From CAG-917 sp028724485 (GTDB lineage Bacteria; Bacillota; Clostridia; Christensenellales; CAG-917), in the NCBI GenBank assembly GCA_028724485.1, contig JAQYCY010000009.1:1-21569 (forward strand): a stretch of 21,569 nt of DNA, given 5' to 3'. Shown here piece after piece: positions 14,134 to 21,519 of the stretch. Below the pieces are notes generated by a model that was given only the letters and a program-made list of their open reading frames with translations, was not told the origin of the DNA and made no database searches. Numbering within the stretch: position 1 is the stretch's first letter; each line of letters starts with the position of its first letter. A program made the position numbers and the translations under genes.

Positions 14134-14733
14134 TTACTTCGCAAAAGGCATTCCGAGTTGCTTCAAAAGCTCTCTAGCCTCTTCGTCCGTTTTTGCGGTT
14201 GTAACTATACAAATGTCAAAGCCTCTCGATTTTTGAGTTTGCTCGTATGAGATTTCAGGGAAAATCAAATGGTCTTTAACACCGATAGCATAGTTTCCTC
14301 TGCCATCAAATGATTTGGCGGACACACCACGGAAGTCACGAACACGAGGAAGCGCAATAGAAATAAACTTATCAAGGAAGTCATACATTCTGTTACCGCG
14401 AAGCGTAACCTTTGCGCCGATGTTCATACCTTCTCTGAGTTTGAAGTTTGCAACGCTTTTCTTTGCCTTCGTAACGATTGGCTTTTGACCGGCAATCAAC
14501 TTTAACTCTTCAACAGCTGCGTTCAAGCTCTTGCTGTCATCTTTCACGTCGCCGAAACCCATATTGAGAACGATTTTCTCAAGACGAGGAATTTGGTTGA
14601 CATTTTCATAAGCGAATGCTTTTTTAAGCGCAGGAACTGCGTTTTCGGCATAGACTTTTTTAAGTCTATATCTATCTGAATTCGCCATATCGGTTGCAGC
14701 TGCTTTAGCAACCTGATTTTTCTTTTCTGCCAC
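14134..14733 (-). CDS. rplE: 50S ribosomal protein L5 with an N-terminal extension and GTG start
   Basis: A 5S rRNA-binding protein, 199 residues against the usual 179-180. The extra part is MAEKKNQVAKAAATDMANSD before the conserved RYRLKKVYAENAVPALKKAF. The GTG at 14733 is chosen because GGAGG lies 7 nt upstream; the later ATG (14688) has no ribosome binding site. The core motifs KIVLNMGFGD, GAKVTLRGNRMYDFLDKFIS and PRVRDFRGVSAKSFDGRGNY are canonical. Confidence 0.96.
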   Translation of the reverse strand: MAEKKNQVAKAAATDMANSDRYRLKKVYAENAVPALKKAFAYENVNQIPRLEKIVLNMGFGDVKDDSKSLNAAVEELKLIAGQKPIVTKAKKSVANFKLREGMNIGAKVTLRGNRMYDFLDKFISIALPRVRDFRGVSAKSFDGRGNYAIGVKDHLIFPEISYEQTQKSRGFDICIVTTAKTDEEARELLKQLGMPFAK

Positions 14734-14748
14734 GATAATACCTCCGTA

Positions 14749-15435
14749 CTATTTATCTTCGCCGTCAGCTTTTGCCGCTGCTTTCTTTGCAGGAGCTTTC
14801 TTAGCTTCGGTCGTCTTTTCTGCCGATGCAGTCTTTGTTGCAGTTGCCTTTTTAGCAGGAGCCTTTGCTTCGCCTTCTGCCTTAGGAGCTGCCGCTTTCT
14901 TTGCAGGAGCTTTCTTTTCGCCCTCTGCCTTTTCAGCCGTTGCCTTAGCCGCGGTCGTCTTTGTAGCTGCCTTTGCAGGTGCTTTTTCGACTTTTTCTAC
15001 GACTTTGGTTTCGGCTTCTTTAACTTCCGCTACGTCGGCTGCAGGAGCTGCCGCTTTCTTTTGAGGAGCTTTCTTAGCCGTTGTCTTCTTAGTTGCCGCT
15101 TTCTTGTCGTCAAGTGATGCTCCGCATTTTGCGCAAACTCTGATCGTCTTTTGAGCGCTACCTGCCGGTGCGTCCGCATGACGAACTCTTACGACTTCTT
15201 TGCAGGTCGGGCAGATAATCATAACGTTTGACGCGTCGATTTTGCCCTCTCTTTTCAATATACCGCCCTTGTCTTGAGCGCTCGTAGGCTTTTTACTTTT
15301 TGAAACGATGTTCACACCTTCGACGTAGACGCGACCTTTTGCGGTGTCGACTTTCAAAACCTTGCCGCTCTTGCCCTTATCTTTGCCGGTGATGACCATT
15401 ACGTTATCGCCTTTTTTAACATTCAAACTAGCCAT
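14749..15435 (-). CDS. rplX: 50S ribosomal protein L24 with a long Lys/Ala-rich tail
   Basis: The first 110 residues are a normal L24: the KOW motif VKKGDNVMVITGKDKGKSGK, GVNIVSKSKKP, and a zinc-ribbon-like pair Cys75/Cys78 and Cys101/Cys104. L24 starts large-subunit assembly on 23S rRNA. The usual length is 100-115, but here about 118 residues follow, made almost only of Lys, Ala, Thr, Pro and Glu, with repeated APAKKA units (about 176, 192 and 214). This resembles a histone-H1-like tail and should be disordered and RNA- or DNA-binding. It is in frame with a normal GGAGG-ATG start and ends 15 nt before rplE. Confidence 0.95.
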   Translation of the reverse strand: MASLNVKKGDNVMVITGKDKGKSGKVLKVDTAKGRVYVEGVNIVSKSKKPTSAQDKGGILKREGKIDASNVMIICPTCKEVVRVRHADAPAGSAQKTIRVCAKCGASLDDKKAATKKTTAKKAPQKKAAAPAADVAEVKEAETKVVEKVEKAPAKAATKTTAAKATAEKAEGEKKAPAKKAAAPKAEGEAKAPAKKATATKTASAEKTTEAKKAPAKKAAAKADGEDK

Positions 15436-15444
15436 TGTAGCCTC

Positions 15445-15816
15445 CTAAAGAACTTCTTCGGCAAGAGAACAAATTTTGTCGAAATTCTTTTCACGCAATT
15501 CTCTTGCAATAGGTCCGAATACACGAGATCCGACCGGTTGCTTTTGGTTATCAATGATAACGGCCGCATTGTCGTCAAATTTGATATGGCTGCCGTCTTC
15601 ACGTCTTACGCCGTAATGGCTTCTGACGATAACCGCTTTAACTACGTCACCCTTTTTGACTTTGCCGCCACCGGGGATAGCAGTTTTAACAGAAGCTACG
15701 ATTGTGTCACCGATGTTACCGCTTCTGCGGAAAGAACCGCCCAAAACTCTGATACACATAATTTCTTTTGCGCCGCTGTTGTCTGCGACTTTTAATATAG
15801 TTTGTGGTTGTATCAT
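15445..15816 (-). CDS. rplN: 50S ribosomal protein L14
   Basis: 123 residues at the subunit interface. MIQPQTILKVADNSGAKEIM, GDVVKAVIVRSHYGVRREDG and GSRVFGPIARELREKNFDKI are canonical. One residue longer than the common 122-residue form. Confidence 0.98.
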   Translation of the reverse strand: MIQPQTILKVADNSGAKEIMCIRVLGGSFRRSGNIGDTIVASVKTAIPGGGKVKKGDVVKAVIVRSHYGVRREDGSHIKFDDNAAVIIDNQKQPVGSRVFGPIARELREKNFDKICSLAEEVL

Positions 15817-15825
15817 ATCGCCCTC

Positions 15826-16089
15826 CTACTTAGCCTTCTCAACGATTTGAACAAGTCTCCAATGCTTGTCCTTTGAAAGCGGACGAGTTTCGGCAACCAT
15901 AACGGTATCGCCGATACCACATTCATTCTTTTCATCGTGAGCCTTAAGCTTTTTCGTACGATTGACTGTCTTTTTATAGAGTGGGTGATTGATTCTTTCT
16001 TTGATTGCGACAACGATTGTCTTATCCATTTTGTTGGAAACAACCAAACCTACTCTGGTCTTTCTTAAATTTCTTTCTTCGTTTTCCAT
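15826..16089 (-). CDS. rpsQ: 30S ribosomal protein S17
   Basis: An 87-residue OB-fold protein that binds 16S rRNA early in assembly. RNLRKTRVGLVVSNKMDKTI, RINHPLYKKTVNRTKKLKAH and ETRPLSKDKHWRLVQIVEKA are canonical. GGAGG lies 6 nt before the ATG. Confidence 0.98.
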   Translation of the reverse strand: MENEERNLRKTRVGLVVSNKMDKTIVVAIKERINHPLYKKTVNRTKKLKAHDEKNECGIGDTVMVAETRPLSKDKHWRLVQIVEKAK

Positions 16090-16103
16090 CTTGTACCTCC
16101 CGC

Positions 16104-16313
16104 TTACTTCTCACCGTTCTTACGGCTGATTTCTCTTTGACGGATAACCGTCTTAATGCGGGCTATATCACGTCTTGTTTCAGTCAAAACCTTTGGGTTT
16201 GAAAGCTGATTAGTTGCGTGCTTAAATCTCAAGAAAAACAATTCCGATTTCAACTCGTTAAGTTTGTTAGCGAGTTCGACGTCTGTCATTTCAAATACTT
16301 GCTTTGCTTTCAT
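16104..16313 (-). CDS. rpmC: 50S ribosomal protein L29
   Basis: A 69-residue two-helix protein near the exit tunnel, part of the site that docks trigger factor and SRP. ELKSELFFLRFKHATNQLSN and ARIKTVIRQREI are canonical. Its ATG overlaps the rplP stop (ATGA). Confidence 0.97.
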   Translation of the reverse strand: MKAKQVFEMTDVELANKLNELKSELFFLRFKHATNQLSNPKVLTETRRDIARIKTVIRQREISRKNGEK

Positions 16314-16741
16314 TGTTCACCGCCTTCGGCCAAATCTTCACGACTTACAATCTTACACTTTACAGGAAGTTTGTGAGCTGCGAGTCTTAAAGCCTCTCTT
16401 GCTACTTCTTCTGCCACGCCTGCGATTTCAAACATAATGCGGCCCGGCTTAACGACTGCTACCCAGTATTCAGGAGAACCTTTACCGCTACCCATACGAG
16501 TTTCGGCAGGTTTCTTTGTAACCGGTTTGTGTGGGAAGATATCAACCCATACTTGTCCGCCACGACGGATATATCTCGTCATAGCGACACGAGCAGCTTC
16601 TATTTGGTTGGAGGTAATCCAGCTTGGCTCCATAGCCATAATGCCGTATTCACCGTATGCAATCATATTACCCTTATGAGCGTCACCCTTCAGTCTTCCA
16701 CGGAATTGACGACGACGCTTAACTCTTTTTGGCATTAACAT
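16310..16741 (-). CDS. rplP: 50S ribosomal protein L16
   Basis: A 143-residue protein close to the peptidyl transferase centre and A site. MLMPKRVKRRRQFRGRLKGD, EPSWITSNQIEAARVAMTRY, RMGSGKGSPEYWVAVVKPGR and AREALRLAAHKLPVKCK are canonical. The first of two nearby ATGs (16741) is used, because family members begin MLxPKR and GGAGG lies 9 nt upstream; it overlaps the end of rpsC by 7 nt. Confidence 0.98.
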   Translation of the reverse strand: MLMPKRVKRRRQFRGRLKGDAHKGNMIAYGEYGIMAMEPSWITSNQIEAARVAMTRYIRRGGQVWVDIFPHKPVTKKPAETRMGSGKGSPEYWVAVVKPGRIMFEIAGVAEEVAREALRLAAHKLPVKCKIVSREDLAEGGEQ

Positions 16742-17406
16742 TGAGCGTTTCCTCCTTCATTCGTTAATTTCTTTTGGCCGAGGATATCACCCTTGTAAAT
16801 CCAGCACTTTACACCGATTGCGCCGTACATTGTGTGTGCGGTAGCAAATCCGTAATCGATGTCTGCGCGAATTGTTTGAAGAGGAATCGAGCCTTCTTTG
16901 TACGTTTCGCTTCTTGCGATTTCTGCACCGTCAAGTCTGCCAGAAACGCTTGTCTTAACTCCGCGAGCGCCCGACTTCATAGCTCTCGTGATTGCTTGCT
17001 TCATGCAACGACGGAACGAACCTCTTGCTTCGAGTTGTTCCGCAATCCATTCTGCAAGAAGAGTTGCGTCGGAATCTGCGCGCTTTACTTCGATAACGTT
17101 GATTGCAATTTGTTTTGACGGGCAAATCTTTGCGATTGCCTTTTTGATTTCTTCAACGCCTGCGCCTGCTTTGCCGATAAGGATTGCAGGTTGAGCGGTA
17201 TGAATGTTGACGGTAAGTTTGTCAGCCGCTCTTTCGATGACGATTTTCGAAACTTTGTTTTTATAATATGCCTTTTTAAGGAAGGTTCTTATTTTGTTAT
17301 CTTCAACGATGTTGTCGGCAAAGGTCTTTTTGTCAGCATACCAATGGCTTTCCCAATCTTTGTTGACGCCACGTCTTAATCCGTTCGGATCGACTTTTTG
17401 TCCCAT
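16735..17406 (-). CDS. rpsC: 30S ribosomal protein S3
   Basis: A 223-residue protein at the mRNA entry channel. MGQKVDPNGLRRGVNKDWES opens it. The KH domain carries the GKAG loop at 78-81 within AILIGKAGAGVEEIKKAI, and the C-domain has RRCMKQAITRAMKSGARGVK and SGRLDGAEIARSE. Its last codons overlap the rplP start and also supply the rplP ribosome binding site. Confidence 0.98.
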   Translation of the reverse strand: MGQKVDPNGLRRGVNKDWESHWYADKKTFADNIVEDNKIRTFLKKAYYKNKVSKIVIERAADKLTVNIHTAQPAILIGKAGAGVEEIKKAIAKICPSKQIAINVIEVKRADSDATLLAEWIAEQLEARGSFRRCMKQAITRAMKSGARGVKTSVSGRLDGAEIARSETYKEGSIPLQTIRADIDYGFATAHTMYGAIGVKCWIYKGDILGQKKLTNEGGNAQC

Positions 17407-17419
17407 TCTATCCTTCCTC

Positions 17420-17812
17420 CTAATTGTTCGATGCAGCGTCTAAGACGACTGTGATGTGTGATGTACGTTTGTTGATTCTGAAAGCTCTGCCTTTCGCTCT
17501 TGCGCGAATTCTTTTAAGCGTCGGGCCTTCGTTTGCATAGCACTCTGCGACGACAAGGTCGTTGCGAGACATGTTCATGTTGTTTTCTGCATTTGCAGCA
17601 GCCGAATTTACGAGCTTTTTCAAGATTTCGCTTGCAGCCTTCGGAGTGTTTTCCAAAATGGCAAGTGCTTCGTTTACGCTTTTTCCTCTGATGATATCAA
17701 GAACGATTCTTACTTTGAATGCCGAGATTCTTTGGAATTTTGCGGTAGCGTTAGGACGATTATCCGCAGTAGCGTGTCTTTGCAATGTTTTTTGCTTAGT
17801 TCTGGTTGCCAT
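17420..17812 (-). CDS. rplV: 50S ribosomal protein L22
   Basis: A 130-residue protein whose beta hairpin lines the exit tunnel. AFKVRIVLDIIRGKSVNEAL, VAECYANEGPTLKRIRARAK and GRAFRINKRTSHITVVL are canonical. An N-terminal lead of about 20 residues (MATRTKQKTLQRHATADNRP) makes it slightly longer than the usual 110-115. AGGAGG precedes the ATG. Confidence 0.98.
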   Translation of the reverse strand: MATRTKQKTLQRHATADNRPNATAKFQRISAFKVRIVLDIIRGKSVNEALAILENTPKAASEILKKLVNSAAANAENNMNMSRNDLVVAECYANEGPTLKRIRARAKGRAFRINKRTSHITVVLDAASNN

Positions 17813-17820
17813 AATTCCTC

Positions 17821-18099
17821 CTACTTTCTACCCGTAGTCTTTTCGCCGGCGTGACCTTTGAAAGTTCTTGTCGGAGCAAATTCGCCGAGTTTATAGCCGA
17901 CCATTTCGCTCGTGATGTAGACAGGGACGTGGGTGCGTCCGTTGTGGACTGCAATCGTGTGTTCTACCATATCAGGATATATCGTTGATGAGCGAGACCA
18001 CGTTTTGACAGGGCGTTTTTCGCCGCTCTCGTTCATAGCCTTAATTCTCTTTAATAACCTTTCGTCAACGAAAGGACCTTTTTTCAAACTTCTACTCAT
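17821..18099 (-). CDS. rpsS: 30S ribosomal protein S19
   Basis: A 92-residue head protein that contacts the A-site finger. MSRSLKKGPFVDERLLKRI, TWSRSSTIYPDMVEHTIAVH and KLGEFAPTRTFKGHAG are canonical, with normal length. Confidence 0.98.
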   Translation of the reverse strand: MSRSLKKGPFVDERLLKRIKAMNESGEKRPVKTWSRSSTIYPDMVEHTIAVHNGRTHVPVYITSEMVGYKLGEFAPTRTFKGHAGEKTTGRK

Positions 18100-18110
18100 T
18101 TTTCTATCTC

Positions 18111-18938
18111 CTAGTTACAACGCTTGATAATAAACTTATCAGTCGTATTCTTCTTCTTTCTGGTCTTGTAACCGAGAGTCGGTTTACCCCAAGGTGTTAC
18201 AGGTGACGGTTTACCGATTGGCGACTTACCTTCACCACCGCCGTGCGGGTGATCGTTAGGGTTCATAACAACACCGCGGACAGAAGGACGAACGCCCATG
18301 TGACGGGTCTTACCTGCTTTACCGACAGAAACGATTTCGTGGTCTACGTTTCCGACTTGACCGACGGTCGCTCTGCAACCGATAAGAACGTATCTCATTT
18401 CGCCGCTCGGAAGTCTCAACGTTGCGTATCTGCCTTCCTTAGCCATAAGTTGAGCTGCGTTGCCTGCCGAACGAACAAGCTGACCGCCTTTGTTCGGATG
18501 AAGTTCTACGTTGTGCACCAAAGTACCGACAGGAATATTTTCGAGCGGAAGAGTGTTTCCGACTTTGATGTCTGCGTCTTTGCCGCTGAGTACGACGTCG
18601 CCTACGCTAAGTCCCAAAGGAGCTAAGATGTAGCGCTTTTCACCGTCTGCATAGTTGAGCAATGCAATGTTTGCCGAACGGTTCGGATCGTATTGAATCG
18701 AAGCGACTTTTGCAGGGATTCCGTCTTTATTACGTTTGAAATCGATGATACGGTACTTAATGCGATTTCCGCCACCGATGTGTCTGACCGTGATTCTTCC
18801 GTATGAGTTTCTGCCGCCCGTCTTTTTCTTTACGTCGAGCAATGAACGCTCAGGAGTTGTCGAAGTGATTTCATTGAATTCCGAAACGGTCATAAAACGG
18901 CGACCCGGTGAAGTTGGTTTATATTTCTTGATAGCCAT
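18111..18938 (-). CDS. rplB: 50S ribosomal protein L2
   Basis: A 275-residue core protein needed for subunit joining and peptidyl transfer. MAIKKYKPTSPGRRFMTVSE opens it; the C-terminal signature HPHGGGEGKSPIGKPSPVTP, with histidines at about 230 and 232, contacts the catalytic region. Normal length. Confidence 0.98.
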   Translation of the reverse strand: MAIKKYKPTSPGRRFMTVSEFNEITSTTPERSLLDVKKKTGGRNSYGRITVRHIGGGNRIKYRIIDFKRNKDGIPAKVASIQYDPNRSANIALLNYADGEKRYILAPLGLSVGDVVLSGKDADIKVGNTLPLENIPVGTLVHNVELHPNKGGQLVRSAGNAAQLMAKEGRYATLRLPSGEMRYVLIGCRATVGQVGNVDHEIVSVGKAGKTRHMGVRPSVRGVVMNPNDHPHGGGEGKSPIGKPSPVTPWGKPTLGYKTRKKKNTTDKFIIKRCN

Positions 18939-18949
18939 TTGATGCCTCC

Positions 18950-19240
18950 TTATGACAAGCTCTCGAAGAATTCAATTGCCTTTGACTCTTTCGTGAGTTG
19001 AACAATTGCTTTCTTGTAAGAAGCTGTTCTTCCTTCGTGACGGCCCATTCTTTTGATTTTGCCGTCATAGTTTACTGTATTTACCTTTTCAACCTTTACT
19101 TTGAATATTTGTTCAACGGCGTTTTTAATATCGGTTTTGCTAGCCGTTTTTAAAACTTCGAAAGTGTATCTCTTATCGGAAATTCCGTCAAAGCTTTTTT
19201 CCGAAAGAATAGGCTTTAAAATAATATCGTATGCGTTCAT
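18950..19240 (-). CDS. rplW: 50S ribosomal protein L23
   Basis: A 96-residue exit-tunnel protein that docks trigger factor and SRP. DIILKPILSEKS, YTFEVLKTASKTDIKNAVEQ, FKVKVEKVNTVNYDGKIKRM and GRHEGRTASYKKAIVQL are canonical. Its ATG shares one base with the rplD stop (TAATG). Confidence 0.98.
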   Translation of the reverse strand: MNAYDIILKPILSEKSFDGISDKRYTFEVLKTASKTDIKNAVEQIFKVKVEKVNTVNYDGKIKRMGRHEGRTASYKKAIVQLTKESKAIEFFESLS

Positions 19241-19860
19241 TATTTATTTGCCTCCTCAACCTGTTCGATTGCACTCTTCGTAAAGACAAGATTGCGATTT
19301 GCAACTATATCGTATACGCTGAGCGTTCTTGCTTCCTGAACTTGTGCGTCCGGAATGTTTTTAATCGCACGAATCAACGTTTCGTCATAAGCGTCCGTAA
19401 CGAAGATTACTTTGCCTTCGAGCTTCAAAGCGTCGATTACGTTCTGGAAAAGTTTTGTCTTTGCTTCTTTGAGCGCAAGCTTATCGAGAACGGTTACTTC
19501 GCTTTGACGAATCTTTTCGGAAATAGCCGAAAGGAAAGCTGCCTTTTTCATCGTCTTGTTGATTTTTTGCGAGAAATCGCGAGGCTTCTTAGCAAAGACT
19601 ATACCGCCGCCGACGTGTTGCGGAGAACGGCTTGACCCTTGACGAGCTCTGCCGGTACCCTTCTGACGGAAAGGCTTAATGCCGCCGCCGGCTACCTCAC
19701 GTCTTGTAAGAGCAGAATGAGTACCCTGTCTGCGATTGGCAAGTTGTGCAACAACTACTTGATGTATCAACGCTTCTTTATATTCTTTATTAAACACGGC
19801 GTCGTCGAGTTTGATTTGTCCGACTTCTTTACCGTTCATATCCTTAACATTAAGTTGCAT
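19240..19860 (-). CDS. rplD: 50S ribosomal protein L4
   Basis: A 206-residue protein with an arginine-rich loop into the exit tunnel, seen here as HSALTRREVAGGGIKPFRQK and GTGRARQGSSRSPQHVGGG. Two in-frame ATGs exist. The one at 19860 is preferred because GGAGG lies 5 nt before it; the one at 19872 overlaps that very site and the rplC stop, and would add only MEVN. In E. coli L4 represses the S10 operon by binding the leader; whether it does so here is unknown. Confidence 0.97.
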   Translation of the reverse strand: MQLNVKDMNGKEVGQIKLDDAVFNKEYKEALIHQVVVAQLANRRQGTHSALTRREVAGGGIKPFRQKGTGRARQGSSRSPQHVGGGIVFAKKPRDFSQKINKTMKKAAFLSAISEKIRQSEVTVLDKLALKEAKTKLFQNVIDALKLEGKVIFVTDAYDETLIRAIKNIPDAQVQEARTLSVYDIVANRNLVFTKSAIEQVEEANK

Positions 19861-19871
19861 ATTAACCTCCA

Positions 19872-20501
19872 TTAGCCCTTAAGGGTATCCTTTATGATGA
19901 CCAAACCGCCTTTCGGACCAGGTATTGCACCTTTGATAAGAAGAATGTTTCTGGCTGCGTCAACCTTTGCTACAGCAAGGTTCTGAACAGTAACCTTCTC
20001 TCCGCCCCATTGACCAGGCATATGTTTGTTTTTGAAAACTCTTGACGGATCTGAACATGCCGACATTGAACCGACGCCTCTATGATAACCCGAGCCGTGA
20101 GCCATAGGTCCGCGATGTTGGTTCCATCTTTGAATAACGCCACTGAATCCGTGACCTTTGGAAGTTCCCGAAACGTCAACGTGATCGCCTTCTGCAAATA
20201 CGTCTGCGGTAATCGTTTGTCCGACTTCGTATGCAGAACAATCTGCAAGTCTCAATTCTCTTAAATAACGCTTTGGCTCTATATTAGCCTTCTTGAAGTG
20301 TCCGGCTTGCGGCTTGTTTACTCTTGCCATTTTAACTTCGCCGAACGCAACCTGAAGTGCGTCGTATCCGTCGTTTGCCACCGTCTTTTTTTGCACGATT
20401 GGGCATGGGCCTGCTTCTACGACGGTTACAGGAATAACCTTGCCGTCTGCCGAGAATATCTGGCTCATACCGATTTTCTTTCCGATGATTGCTTTATTCA
20501 T
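19872..20501 (-). CDS. rplC: 50S ribosomal protein L3
   Basis: A 209-residue early-assembly protein. MNKAIIGKKIGMSQIF opens it, and the long central loop contains GVIQRWNQHRGPMAHGSGYH and GQWGG, reaching toward the peptidyl transferase centre. The start is canonical for the family, but GGAGGG (20515-20520) is 13 nt away, an unusually long spacing for this operon. Confidence 0.97.
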   Translation of the reverse strand: MNKAIIGKKIGMSQIFSADGKVIPVTVVEAGPCPIVQKKTVANDGYDALQVAFGEVKMARVNKPQAGHFKKANIEPKRYLRELRLADCSAYEVGQTITADVFAEGDHVDVSGTSKGHGFSGVIQRWNQHRGPMAHGSGYHRGVGSMSACSDPSRVFKNKHMPGQWGGEKVTVQNLAVAKVDAARNILLIKGAIPGPKGGLVIIKDTLKG

Positions 20502-20530
20502 AATATAAAGTTCACCCTCCTTAATCTCTA

Positions 20531-20839
20531 TTAAAGTTTGATAGAAATATCAACGCCTGCCGGCAAATCGATTTTCATAAGAGAATCGACGGTTTTTGCC
20601 GTAGGATTGAAGATGTCGATCAAACGCTTGTGTGTTCTAAGTTCAAATTGCTCTCTCGAATCTTTGAATTTGTGCGTAGCACGAAGAATCGTTATGATTT
20701 CCTTTTCGGTAGGAAGCGGAATAGGACCCGACACCTTTGTGCCCGTCTTCTTAACCGTTTCAACAATCTTTTCTGCCGACAAATCGATAAGATTGTGGTC
20801 ATACGCCTTCAACTTGATTCTGATTTTTTGTCCAGCCAT
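20531..20839 (-). CDS. rpsJ: 30S ribosomal protein S10
   Basis: A 102-residue head protein, also the NusE partner of NusB in transcription antitermination. MAGQKIRIKLKAYDHNLIDL opens it, and VSGPIPLPTEKEIITILRAT is the usual loop. The ATG at 20839 has AGGAGG 6 nt upstream and gives the family length. The frame stays open 27 codons further upstream to an ATG at 20920 that also has a GGAG site, so a longer form cannot be excluded. It is the first gene of the operon. Confidence 0.97.
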   Translation of the reverse strand: MAGQKIRIKLKAYDHNLIDLSAEKIVETVKKTGTKVSGPIPLPTEKEIITILRATHKFKDSREQFELRTHKRLIDIFNPTAKTVDSLMKIDLPAGVDISIKL

Positions 20840-21048
20840 AATAGCCTCCTGTTTATTGGTATACACTGAGTGTGTGTATTTGATTTTGAGCCATAGCACT
20901 CGGAATATTTCGCTTCTCATACACTACTCCGTGTGTGTCGCACGCTTTTATTTCGGAAAACCAAGCCGTTTTCCTTCATTAAGTGCGTATTTTCACACGT
21001 TTTTTCAGCAATTTGATTGCAGAAATACCCCTTGTCGCTATACAAGGC
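20840..21048 (-). promoter_or_regulatory. Roughly 210-nt structured 5' leader of the ribosomal operon
   Basis: Hairpins on the transcribed strand, in order: CCTTGT/ACAAGG (21030-21047) right at the expected transcript start; GGAAAAC/GTTTTCC with a 6-nt loop (20955-20974); and ATACAC/GTGTAT (20861-20879) just before the rpsJ ribosome binding site. A similar sequence ACACACAC...GTGTAT lies at 20919-20936, so the two GTGTAT/ACACAC elements could pair in alternative ways. No protein ligand can be named. Confidence 0.5.
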
Positions 21049-21054
21049 TTACCT

Positions 21055-21083
21055 ATAATAATAAATTTTTAAAAGATTGTCAA
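21055..21083 (-). promoter_or_regulatory. Main promoter of the ribosomal operon
   Basis: On the minus strand: TTGACA, 17-nt spacer, TATTAT, with a run of A/T-rich DNA immediately upstream that fits an UP element for the alpha subunit C-terminal domain. Transcription should start near 21048. Confidence 0.85.
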
Positions 21084-21365
21084 ACAAAATTACGACAAAT
21101 TCGAAATTATTTTTTACTTTTTTTTCGTACGGCCTTTTGCTCTTTTTCGCCGTTTTTCACCCGATAGAATCGACTATTTTCCCCTTAATTTTTCCTGCTA
21201 TCATAAACGTTGTCACAATTCGTCATTATTTTGCGTTGAAAAACTGCCTGCCGATTCTAACGGTAATTATCGCACAAATGAATTTTTCGATAAAAATCGC
21301 CAGTGGAATTTCAACCGTTTTCGACAATTAAACCGTTTATAACGTCTTCATTCCAAACTGCAAAT
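21084..21365. other. Intergenic stretch upstream of the ribosomal operon, no convincing gene
   Basis: About 280 bp with only short minus-strand frames. An 84-codon plus-strand frame (21077-21331) begins inside the S10 promoter, has no ribosome binding site and is rich in Phe because it reads A-rich DNA backwards. The A/T-rich part next to 21083 likely serves the promoter. Confidence 0.5.
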
Positions 21366-21399
21366 AAAAAACGCACCCGAAAATTCAGACGCGTTTTTT
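21366..21399 (-). terminator. Intrinsic terminator of the right-edge gene
   Basis: AAAAAACGC (21366-21374) pairs with GCGTTTTTT (21391-21399), with a small GAA/TTC pairing inside the loop. On the minus strand it ends in a T-run 38 nt after the stop codon at 21437. It isolates that gene from the ribosomal operon promoter. Confidence 0.85.
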
Positions 21400-21420
21400 G
21401 CGTATTAGTTTTAAACCGCA

Positions 21421-21519
21421 TTTTTTATAAATTCATTTACTTTTTTATAAATTCATTTAATAATTCTTTTTTATATTTATTAATAAAATCATTTATATAT
21501 TTATTAACAAAATCATTTA
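21421..21519. repeat. Two different tandem duplications, 20 bp and 24 bp
   Basis: TTTTTTATAAATTCATTTA plus one base occurs at 21421-21440 and 21441-21460 (19 of 20 identical). A 24-bp unit occurs at 21472-21495 and 21496-21519 with one mismatch. Both units share the core AAATnCATTTA. Most of the region is coding on the minus strand. Confidence 0.85.

Noticed and set aside
20538..21167. 209-codon plus-strand frame opposite rpsJ and its leader
   Set aside because: Antisense to rpsJ and the promoter; codon content reflects the complementary strand.
21077..21331. 84-codon plus-strand frame rich in Phe and Ile
   Set aside because: It begins inside the S10 operon promoter, has no ribosome binding site, and its composition is what A-rich DNA gives when read on the other strand.
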